Assembly: GCF_006861665.1 (NCBI RefSeq)
Contig: NZ_RKLU01000002.1
Location: forward strand, 449,458-502,464
Reading direction: 5' to 3'
Source of the DNA: Halonotius terrestris
Lineage (GTDB): Archaea; Halobacteriota; Halobacteria; Halobacteriales; Haloferacaceae
Length of the DNA: 53,007 nucleotides
Position numbers and translations under genes: made by a program. The stretch's first letter is position 1; each line of letters opens with the position of its first letter. Below, in pieces: positions 13,483 to 21,955 of the stretch. Under the pieces are notes generated by a model, which saw nothing but the letters and a program-made list of their open reading frames with translations, was not told the origin of the DNA and made no database searches.

Positions 13483-16178
13483 AGATTACCAACGTAGAAC
13501 TATCCAACATCAAGAGTTACGACGATACTATCAACGAGATTGATTTCCGTCCCGGAGTAAACGCGATTATCGGGCAGAATGGCTCAGGTAAATCTACTAT
13601 TCAGGAAGCAGTTGGATTTGCCTTGTTCGATTACCTGGATACAAAAGTTAGTCAAGGCGACTTTGTCCGGAACGGCGAGAATTCGGGTAAAGTCCGGGTG
13701 ACATTTGTTTCGAATAAGAATGGGGAGGAGTATACCGTTGAGAGAGGTGCAAAGCGGTCAACCTACCGTGTTATCCGTGAATCCGATGGTAATGAGTTAG
13801 ATCTGTCTGATAAGGAGGAAACGCTGGGTTGGCTGAAGGAACACTTGGGTATCCCTGAAGAGACTGAGCTTGAGACGCTGTGGCAGTCGAGTATAGGGGT
13901 TCCTCAGACCAAGTTTACGAATGATTTTGCGAAGACTCCAAGAAAGCGTGAGAAGGTTTTCAACCCATTGCTGGAGGTTGATGTATACGATGATGTCTGG
14001 GAGGATCTTCGGGATGTGAATAATGTTATTGAAGACGAAATTAACGAGCTTGAAAAAGATATTGAGGGTTTAGAGGCTAAGGTTGAGGACTTGGATGAGA
14101 AGAAAGAGGAGTTCGAGGAGTTGGAGCAGGATATTGAGGAGAAACAGGAAGAGTTGGAAGAGCTCAAAGACGAGAAAGAGGAGTTGGATGACCGCGAGGA
14201 AGAACTGGAAGAGTTGGAGGAGGAGATATCTGATTTAGAGGACGAAATCGACAAGAAAGAGAATACTATTGAGGATAAAAAGGATAATCTGGAGGACGCT
14301 GAGGACGCGTTGGAAGAGGCTGAAGACGCTCAAGAGGCTGTTGAGGAAGTTGAGGATGAGTACGAAGAGTACGAGGAGAAGGATGATAAGTTGGATGACC
14401 TTCGTGATCAGGAGGACGAACGAGATGATATCCAGGACAAAATAAACGAGTTGGAGAAGAAGCAGACCAAGCTCCAACAGCAAGTAGAGAACCTGAAAGA
14501 TGATGTATCCGATGCTGAGGAAGCTGAGGAGAAGATGGAGGAGCTTGAGGATGATGTTGAACGGCAAGAAGAGTTAGAAGATAAGCTGGACGACATCAAA
14601 GATAAGCAAGATGAAATAGACGAGAAGGAGGACGATTTGGATGATGCGGAAGATGAGTTAGATGAGCTTGAGGATGAGATTGAGGAGTTGGAGGAAGAGA
14701 TATCTGATATTGAGGATCTTAAAGAGACTGCTGACCAGTTGGATGAATTAGAAGAGGAGGAGCAGGATCTACGGGATGAAATGTCTCGTTTGGAAGGTCG
14801 TATCGATGATCTTGTGGAGGCTATTGAGACGTTGGAGGATACTGAAGAGGCTGAGTGCCCTACCTGTGGACAAGATCTTGACAGTGAGCATCGGAGCAGT
14901 GTTCTTGATGAGAAACGGGAGGAGAAGTCCGATGCTGAAGACCGGATTTCTGAGATAGAAGATGAGTTGGAAGATCTTGAGGATGAAATCGAGGAAGCTG
15001 AGGAAGCCGAAAAAGAGGTTAACCGGCTGCCTGACCTCAACGATAATCTCGATGATTTGGAAGATAGCCGAGACGACAAAGAAGATGAGATCGACGATTT
15101 AGAGGAAGAGATCGAGGAGTTGGAGGAAGCAATCGATGAAAAGGAAGACCTCGAAAAAGAGTTAGAGGAGCTTGATGATCCGAAGAGCGACTATCAGGAG
15201 GCGAAAGCCACCTACAAGAACAACAAGGACGCTGAAGACAACCTCGAAAAGGTTGAAGAAGAGCTTGAGGAGGTAGAAGACGAGATCGATGAAAAAGAGG
15301 AAGAGTTGGAAGAATTCCAAGGTCTTGACGAAGAGATCGAGGAGATTGAGGAGCGGTTGGATGAGTTGGAGGATGACCACGAGACCTACCTCAGTAAGAA
15401 GGAGACTGCTGAGAAGGTTGAGGATCGCCAGGAGAAAGTTGAAGCTATCGAGAAGAAGATCGAGGAGTTGGAAGACGATGTTGACGAGTATGAGGGAACT
15501 CTCGAAGAGTTAGCAGAAGAGTTCGATGAGGAAGAATATGAAGAGGTGCAGGATCGGATTGAGGAGGTTCACGGCAAGATCAACAAGCTCGATGGTAAAA
15601 TTGAGACTAAGCAGGATAACTTGGATGATTTAGAAGATGAAATCAGTGAGATGGAGGAGCAGAAGGAGGAATTAGAGGAGAAGCAGCAGGAGCATGAAGC
15701 CTTGGAGAATGATCATGAGTTCGGTGAGTTTGTCCGGGATAGTATGCAGGAAGCCCGTCCATTGATCACTGAGATACTGGTTAAAGAGATCTCTACAGAA
15801 GCAGATCGAATCTACCGGCAGCTTCGAGGGACAACGACGGAGCAGCTGGAGTGGAGAACGGATTACGAGATCGTTATCAAGGAAAATGGTGAGGAAAAAG
15901 AGTTCCACAAATTGAGTGGCGGGGAGCAGATGAGTGCTGCTCTGGCTGTGAGATTGGCTATTCTCAAGCTGTTGAGTGACGTGGATATTGTGTTCCTGGA
16001 TGAGCCTACAGCCAATCTTGATGAAGAGAAGAGAGTGAACTTGGTTGACCAGTTGCAGGAACTGGAAGGGTTTGAACAGCTTACTGTTATCAGCCACGAT
16101 GACACCTTTGAATCCGTGACAGAGCACGCTATAACGCTTGAAAAAGTGGACGGTGCGACTGAGGTGGTGAGTGACTAA
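13479..16178 (+). CDS. rad50: Rad50/SbcC-family SMC-like ATPase
   Basis: An 899-residue protein of classical Rad50 form: N-terminal Walker A IIGQNGSGKST, a very long Glu/Asp/Lys-rich coiled coil, zinc hook CPTCG at 460-464 near the midpoint, second coil, then signature KLSGGEQMSAALAVRLA and Walker B IVFLDEPTANLD with a downstream His switch (VISHDD). Length is normal. It bridges DNA ends and controls Mre11. The extreme GAG/GAT codon content creates long open frames on the opposite strand, which are artefacts. Overlaps mre11 by four bases and nurA by one (TAATG). Confidence 0.95.
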   Translation: MKITNVELSNIKSYDDTINEIDFRPGVNAIIGQNGSGKSTIQEAVGFALFDYLDTKVSQGDFVRNGENSGKVRVTFVSNKNGEEYTVERGAKRSTYRVIRESDGNELDLSDKEETLGWLKEHLGIPEETELETLWQSSIGVPQTKFTNDFAKTPRKREKVFNPLLEVDVYDDVWEDLRDVNNVIEDEINELEKDIEGLEAKVEDLDEKKEEFEELEQDIEEKQEELEELKDEKEELDDREEELEELEEEISDLEDEIDKKENTIEDKKDNLEDAEDALEEAEDAQEAVEEVEDEYEEYEEKDDKLDDLRDQEDERDDIQDKINELEKKQTKLQQQVENLKDDVSDAEEAEEKMEELEDDVERQEELEDKLDDIKDKQDEIDEKEDDLDDAEDELDELEDEIEELEEEISDIEDLKETADQLDELEEEEQDLRDEMSRLEGRIDDLVEAIETLEDTEEAECPTCGQDLDSEHRSSVLDEKREEKSDAEDRISEIEDELEDLEDEIEEAEEAEKEVNRLPDLNDNLDDLEDSRDDKEDEIDDLEEEIEELEEAIDEKEDLEKELEELDDPKSDYQEAKATYKNNKDAEDNLEKVEEELEEVEDEIDEKEEELEEFQGLDEEIEEIEERLDELEDDHETYLSKKETAEKVEDRQEKVEAIEKKIEELEDDVDEYEGTLEELAEEFDEEEYEEVQDRIEEVHGKINKLDGKIETKQDNLDDLEDEISEMEEQKEELEEKQQEHEALENDHEFGEFVRDSMQEARPLITEILVKEISTEADRIYRQLRGTTTEQLEWRTDYEIVIKENGEEKEFHKLSGGEQMSAALAVRLAILKLLSDVDIVFLDEPTANLDEEKRVNLVDQLQELEGFEQLTVISHDDTFESVTEHAITLEKVDGATEVVSD

Positions 16179-17395
16179 TGCCGCTTTATCGTGACCGTGT
16201 TGCTGAAGAATTGGAAGGTAAAAAGGCTGAGTTCACTGGTAAGGCGATTAATCAGAAGGCAGTTGAGGAGTTTCAAAGTGCTGCGCAGGGCCTTACGTCT
16301 GAGTTTTCGTCGGAGGATATTCGAGAAGCTCTTCAGGAGTATGATTTGCCGAGTGCTTTGCCAACTGAGGAGTACAGTGAAAATGGTGACTTGGTGGTTT
16401 CATTTGGGGAGAGTTCTGAGTGGGAGTCGCACGAGGCGGTGAATAATTGGGCGAAAGAGAATATTCGCGGTGTTACTACTGTTGCAGCTGATGGGTCTCA
16501 GATTGATCCTGTTACTGAGTTTGAGCAGCCTGTCGGTCTTGTTCAGGCTGTTTGGATAGGTAATAATCATACTGAGGACGGTGATTATGTGAGGGATGTG
16601 GAAACAAGGGTTCTCTCACCCGAGGATATTCTCTTTGAGGATCCGAATACAGGTCATATCCAGGTGGATAACGAGGAGGTGCCACTGTCAAGGTTTGAGA
16701 CTGAGATGGAGGTATTGGAAAAGCAGATTAAGAAACACAGTGATGAGAGCGAGCCACCGGTTGTTCTCTATGATGGACCTCTTATCATGTCGTTTGCTCA
16801 GATGTTTGATCAACCTGTCAGGGAGCGTTACGGTGAGGCTCTTGCCCGTGTTCTGGCAGCCAGTAAGCATCACGGAGTCCCTGTTGTGGGGTATACAGCC
16901 GGTTCTAAAGCCAGTGATTTTGCGAAGATGATTCAGAAATTGGATTTGATCGATGCAAGTAGTTCTGTACGTGACTATCAGATTTTTGAGGAGATGACTG
17001 AAAACTGGGGTGACAGAACTATTCTATTTAATTCGAGGAGGGATAACTCGTTGAACCAGCTTCAGACGACTTACCACGGTGTTGATTATGATTTCTCGGA
17101 GCGGATTCTGTTCTCTTATATGAAGATTGGAAGCGGTCCGCAGTTAGACCGGCTTGATCTTCCTAAGTGGGTTTTAGAGGAGGACTTGGTTAGTCATGTG
17201 ATGTCCGTGATTCGTTCCGAATGTGGTGTTGGGCGTGGTTACCCTGAGATTTTGCAGGCGGCAGATGCGGATGCGGTTATCAGTCGTCAGGATCGTGAGG
17301 AGTTCCTGAGAATGTATCAGGACTTCTCAGATGAAAACGATATTGAGTTGAGATGGAATAACAAGGCTTTGTCAAAGAAGCGGAGGAGAAGATAA
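16178..17395 (+). CDS. nurA: NurA-domain 5'-3' nuclease
   Basis: A 405-residue protein with NurA features. The first catalytic Asp lies in TTVAADGSQIDPV (D105). A central PPVVLYDGPLIM strand bears a second Asp. A C-terminal segment (LPKWVLEEDLVSHVMSVI) holds the conserved aromatic/acid region, and the tail is basic. NurA is an RNase H-fold 5'-3' exonuclease that works with the HerA hexamer and Mre11-Rad50 to make 3' single-stranded ends. It is embedded between rad50 and herA with 1-base and 4-base spacing, the canonical archaeal gene order. NurA is not a routine haloarchaeal chromosomal gene as far as I know, which suggests it came with the element. Confidence 0.88.
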   Translation: MPLYRDRVAEELEGKKAEFTGKAINQKAVEEFQSAAQGLTSEFSSEDIREALQEYDLPSALPTEEYSENGDLVVSFGESSEWESHEAVNNWAKENIRGVTTVAADGSQIDPVTEFEQPVGLVQAVWIGNNHTEDGDYVRDVETRVLSPEDILFEDPNTGHIQVDNEEVPLSRFETEMEVLEKQIKKHSDESEPPVVLYDGPLIMSFAQMFDQPVRERYGEALARVLAASKHHGVPVVGYTAGSKASDFAKMIQKLDLIDASSSVRDYQIFEEMTENWGDRTILFNSRRDNSLNQLQTTYHGVDYDFSERILFSYMKIGSGPQLDRLDLPKWVLEEDLVSHVMSVIRSECGVGRGYPEILQAADADAVISRQDREEFLRMYQDFSDENDIELRWNNKALSKKRRRR

Positions 17396-17399
17396 TACT

Positions 17400-18023
17400 A
17401 TGACACTGAAAAATAACATCGAGATCGGTTCAGTTGTAGGATCAAACTCTCACATAGACTATGTCGGAGAAATATATACGGAGACGATGCGGGAGAACCC
17501 GCCGGAACCTACCGACTTTGAGTTCGGGCAGTTCGTGTATGTTTCGAAGGAGGTGCAGGGACAGCAACGGGCGTTTGTCGGTATCATCTACGACACGCAA
17601 CTTGTGGATCCGGATCAGGGTAGGAGTGGACCGCGGCTTGCTCAACCGGATGAGCAGAATATCTTCCAACCAAGTTATGTGGATGAAAAGCAGGTTCTCA
17701 CCGGTATAGTGCTTTTAGGTCATGCCAAGGTGGAAGATGGAGAGCTGGTGGATCCTGAACATTCGATTCCTCGTTGGACGCTTGAGATTGATGATGTTGT
17801 GCAGAAACTCTCTGATGAAGCTGTAACCCGGTTCCACGAGGTTGATGGAGAAGTACGGCTGGAATACTACCAGCGTATTGTTGATGTTGCTGGAGGGTTT
17901 GCTGAGGATATTCTTAGCCAGGTCTTGACTCATCTTAAGCAGGAGAAGCCGGGAGAAGCGGATGCGTTGGATGTGATCCAAAAGAATCTGGAGTGGCAGA
18001 CTAAGATGGGGGGTGTTGAGTAA
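17400..18023 (+). CDS. HAS-barrel-like partner of HerA/NurA (207 aa)
   Basis: A 207-residue protein whose first 100 residues are beta-rich and resemble the HAS-barrel found at the N-terminus of HerA (IEIGSVVGSNSHIDYVGEIY, FEFGQFVYVSKEVQ, RAFVGIIYDTQLVD). The second half is helical (YYQRIVDVAGGFAEDILSQV). There is no Walker motif. It sits four bases after nurA and abuts herA (TAA then ATG), so it should belong to the same complex. A role as an adapter between nuclease and translocase is inference; no experimentally known family was recognised. Confidence 0.75.
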   Translation: MTLKNNIEIGSVVGSNSHIDYVGEIYTETMRENPPEPTDFEFGQFVYVSKEVQGQQRAFVGIIYDTQLVDPDQGRSGPRLAQPDEQNIFQPSYVDEKQVLTGIVLLGHAKVEDGELVDPEHSIPRWTLEIDDVVQKLSDEAVTRFHEVDGEVRLEYYQRIVDVAGGFAEDILSQVLTHLKQEKPGEADALDVIQKNLEWQTKMGGVE

Positions 18024-19652
18024 ATGGTAATTGGAATTGTCTCTAAGCCAGGGGAAAATACGAATGAGTTTGTAATCGTTACTCCTGACGATACAGAGAT
18101 TAAGACTGGTGAGTTCGTCTACTACAAGGGTGATGTAGAGGTTCAAAATGATGATGGCAGTGTTGTGGAACAGGAGAAGAAGATTTTCGCCCGTGTTACG
18201 GGGCGTGAGCAGCAGCGAGGGTTCCCTGATCAGTTCATGGCTGATCCCGGTGTGTCCCCGGATGCTGTAGCTCGAAAACTTGGTATCTCTACTGAGGGAG
18301 TCGATCTCTACAATATTACTGCGACGGTTATCGGTTACTACGATGAGAAGCTGAATGATTTCACGAATCCGCGTATTGTACCGAAGCCGGGAACTGAGAT
18401 TAGGTTAGCGTCTGATTCGGATTTAGAGGAGTATCTTACTGAGGCTGTCCCTGAGGAGGGTTCGGCGTTTATCGGTGATTTGATTCATCGTCCTCCGGAG
18501 CAGACTGAGATCCACTTACCGATTGATGCCTTTGCTTCGACTCATCTCTCTGTGCTGGCGTCAACGGGCAGCGGCAAGTCGTACACTGCATCGGTACTGA
18601 TTGAGGAGATGATGCAGCCTGATTCACGGGCAGCAGTACTGGTATTGGATCCACACGGAGAATATGGATCTCTGAAGCAGATGGAGGAAGGCGAAAAGTT
18701 CCAAGATGGTGATTATGCTCCTGAGGTGCAGATTAAGCGACCGGAAAGTATCCAGATCCGGATCAGTGAGCTTTCCTTAGGCGATTTGTTCTCAATCATC
18801 GACGATCCTTCGGATCCACAGGAACAGGTTCTTGCGGAGGCTTGGAACCAGCTTCAGTCTGAGGAAGACGACTATATTTCTATCAATGATCTTCAGAATA
18901 AGGTTGAGGAGGTTGGTGATGAGAAGGATCTTGAGAGCAGTGCTCGTGCGTTAGATTGGCGGATAGACAAGGCTCTTGACCGAGACTTGTTTGATCACAG
19001 CAACCACCTGTCACTTTCGGAGCTGTTGGAGCCTGGTCAGTGTACGGTACTTCAGTTGGATACAATGGATCAGCGCGATCAGCAGATGATGGTCAGTGTG
19101 TTATTCCGTAAAATCAATCAGGAACGTGTAGCACACGAGAAAGGACGAGAATCTGAACTGGAGTTCCCTGTTTTCGGACTCTTAGAGGAAGGGCACCGTT
19201 TTGCACCGGCTGACGGTGATGCCCGGTCACTGCCAGTTCTCAGCACTATTCTGAGTGAGGGTCGTAAGTTCGGAGTCGGTATCGGAATAATCAGTCAGCG
19301 TCCAAGCAAGATCGACGACGATGTGCTGTCACAGTGTAAAACTCAAATCATCATGCAGATTCAGAACCCGTTGGATCAAGACGCTGTAAAGAAAGGTGTC
19401 GAGGATGTCGGCGAGGATCTACTTGATGAACTACCCGGACTAACACCCGGACAGGCAATCATCGCTGGTGACAGCGTCAACACACCATTCCTCTCCCGAA
19501 TCAGAAACCGCTACACAGAGCACGATGCCGAAAGCTTAGAAGCCACAAAACTCTGGCAGGAAAGCTGGAAAGAGCAACAACGGGAGCCTGACGGAATGGC
19601 TGAGCCAGAAGACGAAGAAGGTGCTTCGAACCGAGATCAGCCGTTAGATTAG
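18024..19652 (+). CDS. herA: HerA DNA translocase
   Basis: A 542-residue HerA/FtsK-type ATPase. The N-terminal HAS-barrel (1-110; FVIVTPDDTEIKTGEFVYYK) is followed by Walker A LASTGSGKSYTA (about 178-189), the DPHGEYGSL element, a Walker B region FGLLEEGHRFAP, and sensor/arginine segments (IGIISQRPSKIDDDVLSQC). It forms hexameric rings that pump DNA and stimulate NurA. It closes the mre11 operon and overlaps the end of a convergent minus-strand gene by nine bases. HerA paired with a nuclease is also a recurring phage-defence architecture. Confidence 0.92.
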   Translation: MVIGIVSKPGENTNEFVIVTPDDTEIKTGEFVYYKGDVEVQNDDGSVVEQEKKIFARVTGREQQRGFPDQFMADPGVSPDAVARKLGISTEGVDLYNITATVIGYYDEKLNDFTNPRIVPKPGTEIRLASDSDLEEYLTEAVPEEGSAFIGDLIHRPPEQTEIHLPIDAFASTHLSVLASTGSGKSYTASVLIEEMMQPDSRAAVLVLDPHGEYGSLKQMEEGEKFQDGDYAPEVQIKRPESIQIRISELSLGDLFSIIDDPSDPQEQVLAEAWNQLQSEEDDYISINDLQNKVEEVGDEKDLESSARALDWRIDKALDRDLFDHSNHLSLSELLEPGQCTVLQLDTMDQRDQQMMVSVLFRKINQERVAHEKGRESELEFPVFGLLEEGHRFAPADGDARSLPVLSTILSEGRKFGVGIGIISQRPSKIDDDVLSQCKTQIIMQIQNPLDQDAVKKGVEDVGEDLLDELPGLTPGQAIIAGDSVNTPFLSRIRNRYTEHDAESLEATKLWQESWKEQQREPDGMAEPEDEEGASNRDQPLD

Positions 19653-20051
19653 CTCCTGCACCTGATCGCGGAACACCTCGAATTTTTTCTCCAACTCTTC
19701 TATTTGCTTCTCTAACCCGTGGATTTTCTCGACAAGTTCGTTGTGGCTCAGATCATCGTATTCGTCTATATGTTCTCGCTCCGATTCCTTCAGGTGCTCC
19801 TCTCCTTTTTCGGTTAGTTCTGCTTGTTTGGGGTGTTGGAAGACTCGTTTTTGTCCGTTGATGGTTCGTTCTACGGTTCCTTCGGGTTTTGTGACTTCGA
19901 TGAGTCCTAGATCTTCGAGTTTTTGGAATGCGTAGGTGACGTGGTGGTTTTCGTGGGTGGTGGCTGAGGTGATTTTTTGTACGTCGTTGTTGCCTTGGTG
20001 GATTTGTTGGAGGATTTGGTGGTCTTTGTCTCTGAGTTCTGGAGTGGTCAT
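19644..20051 (-). CDS. Winged-helix regulator with coiled-coil tail
   Basis: A 135-residue protein, last gene of the type IV secretion-like operon. Residues 1-65 form a MarR/ArsR-type winged helix (DHQILQQIHQGNNDVQKI, THENHHVTYAFQKLEDLGLIEV) with a wing carrying RTINGQKRVF. The C-terminal 45 residues form a coiled coil (LVEKIHGLEKQIEELEKKF). Start ATG 20051 overlaps the upstream stop (ATGA); an in-frame extension upstream is proline/arginine-rich and unlikely. It probably regulates transfer genes. Its end overlaps herA by nine bases tail to tail. Confidence 0.8.
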   Translation of the reverse strand: MTTPELRDKDHQILQQIHQGNNDVQKITSATTHENHHVTYAFQKLEDLGLIEVTKPEGTVERTINGQKRVFQHPKQAELTEKGEEHLKESEREHIDEYDDLSHNELVEKIHGLEKQIEELEKKFEVFRDQVQELI

Positions 20052-21955
20052 TGGTTTTCTTGGAGGACGCACTGTGTTTCGAGTTCGGTACAGAATCCGT
20101 CGTTGTCGCGGTAGAGGCAGAAGTTTTCGAGGTCTTCCCGGTCGTTGTGACTGAGTTCGGGGCACTCGTTTTCGACTTGGTCTCGTGTTTCGAGGGTGTC
20201 TTCGGTGAGTTCGAGGATTCGGTATTCCCCTGTTTTGAGTTGTTCTGTGTTGGTTACGGGTTCGCCGTCGGTGGTGTAGTGGCTGTAGGTGCCGTGTTCG
20301 TCTTGGTGTTGGTTGCCGTGGCGGTTGACGGGGTCGGAGAGAATGTTTTCGAGTTTGGCGGCGTTTCCGTTTTCGACGATGTAGAAGACTTCTCGGTCTT
20401 GTTCTATTCCTCTTTTCAGGTTTTTCAGGACTTTGCCTGGTTTGGATAGTGTGCTGTGTTCGGCTTCAAGATGTGCCAATTCATCATCGGGTAGGTGTAC
20501 GTGTCCGTCGGGTTTCTCTTCGCTTTGTCCTTGGTGTAGGAGGTTGACTTGGAAGCCGCGTTCTTCCAATTGTTTCTTGGCTTCTGCGAGGAGTTCTTGA
20601 TGTTTTTCGCCGCCGGCGTTGGCTTGTTTGCCGAGTGATTGCTGTATCTCGATGTTTTGTCCGGGTTGGGAGGCGGTGTGTTGTTTCTTGATCTGGTCTA
20701 CTTTGTCTCTGTCTGTGTTCCAGGGTGGGTAGGTGTCGAAGGTGACGGCTTGTGACTGGTTTTCTTGTGATGGTTTTTGGATTGCTGCCCGGTATTTTCC
20801 GAGTGCTGTCAGGGTGTCTTTGTTGAGTCCTTGAAGCATTGCGGCGATCCGGGCTGTGTTGTCGCTGCCGCTGGGGTTGAATATGATTTTGGTGCGGCAG
20901 TTGTTGGTGACTGCTCTCCGCATTTCGGCGGTGAGTTGGTGGAGGTATTGTGTGGCGAGCCAGCAGCCGAGCCGGTATTCTCGTGCTTCGCTGAGTATTT
21001 TGGTGAAGTTGCTGCCTTCTCCTGCGAAGTTTTGGAGTTCGTCGATGTAGAGGTAGAACGGTGTTCGCTGCTGGATGGGTTGTGTGATCCGGCTTTGTGC
21101 TGCTGCCCAGATCTTGGTGATTACGATGGAGCCGATGAGTTGTGAGACTGTTTCGCCGACCTCTCCTTTCTGAATATCGACGAGTATGATCTTCTCGTTG
21201 TTAACGGCTTCTTGGAAGTCGAACCCGGATTCCTCGGCTCCGATAACCCGTCTGATAGTTGGGTTCATGACGAAGTCGTTTAGTCGGCGTTGGAGAGGTT
21301 CCATTTCGTAGCTGGACATATCCTCCTTGACGCGGACGAGTTGTTCTCGGATAACCGGGTCTTCGGTGGCGTCAATCAGCTTGGAGAGTTCCTCGCTTTG
21401 GGTGACACAGTGAAATACGTCGATTAGTGTTTTGCCGGCGTCGTGGCGGATGTTTTGGTTGAGGTGGGCTCGAAGCAGTGTTTCGAGTACTCTGCCGAAC
21501 TGATCTCCCCAGTTCTCGCTTTGTCTTTTGAATAGGTCGATGAGATCGGAGACGATGATCTCTTTCTGGCTTTCCCTTTGTGCCGTGGTCATATCCTCGG
21601 TGAGCTGTGGTTCTAAGACGTTGACTGGTGTTACGGGTTGCTGGGCAGGATTAATGTAGATGATGTCGTCCAACCGGTGTTCGGGGAGTTTGGCGATGAA
21701 TTCGTCTATGAGGTCGCCTTTCGGGTTGATGATGCCGAGTCCGTATCCCTTCTCCGCATCCTGCAAGGCGACATGCGTCAGTAACTGACTTTTGCCGTAG
21801 CCGGTTGGTCCGATGTTGAGAACGTGTGTCAATCGTTTCGTATCTTCGATGCCGATGTTTTCTTCGACGCCGAAGCTGCTGGTACGGGTTCCGAGGTAGG
21901 TCAGTGCCTGGTCTCCGCTATTCTGTATCAGTTTCTTTACTTCTTCTGGTGTCAT
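20048..21955 (-). CDS. VirD4/TraD-like coupling ATPase
   Basis: A 635-residue P-loop ATPase of the type IV coupling protein class. It has Walker A IGPTGYGKSQLLTH (about 48-61), a NPKGDLIDEF element, Walker B FYLYIDELQNFAG and the downstream LATQYLHQLTAEMRRAV sensor region. The C-terminal 150 residues are acidic and polar. There is no clear N-terminal membrane anchor, unlike classical VirD4. It should bring DNA to the transfer channel. Translationally coupled (ATGA) to genes on both sides, directly in the operon with VirB4-, VirB6- and VirB2-like genes. Confidence 0.85.
   Translation of the reverse strand: MTPEEVKKLIQNSGDQALTYLGTRTSSFGVEENIGIEDTKRLTHVLNIGPTGYGKSQLLTHVALQDAEKGYGLGIINPKGDLIDEFIAKLPEHRLDDIIYINPAQQPVTPVNVLEPQLTEDMTTAQRESQKEIIVSDLIDLFKRQSENWGDQFGRVLETLLRAHLNQNIRHDAGKTLIDVFHCVTQSEELSKLIDATEDPVIREQLVRVKEDMSSYEMEPLQRRLNDFVMNPTIRRVIGAEESGFDFQEAVNNEKIILVDIQKGEVGETVSQLIGSIVITKIWAAAQSRITQPIQQRTPFYLYIDELQNFAGEGSNFTKILSEAREYRLGCWLATQYLHQLTAEMRRAVTNNCRTKIIFNPSGSDNTARIAAMLQGLNKDTLTALGKYRAAIQKPSQENQSQAVTFDTYPPWNTDRDKVDQIKKQHTASQPGQNIEIQQSLGKQANAGGEKHQELLAEAKKQLEERGFQVNLLHQGQSEEKPDGHVHLPDDELAHLEAEHSTLSKPGKVLKNLKRGIEQDREVFYIVENGNAAKLENILSDPVNRHGNQHQDEHGTYSHYTTDGEPVTNTEQLKTGEYRILELTEDTLETRDQVENECPELSHNDREDLENFCLYRDNDGFCTELETQCVLQENQ

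Noticed and set aside
13904-15380. Long open frames on the minus strand opposite rad50, rich in Ser or Leu/Ile
   Set aside because: They are mirror products of GAG/GAT-rich coiled-coil codons and have no starts, motifs or promoters of their own.
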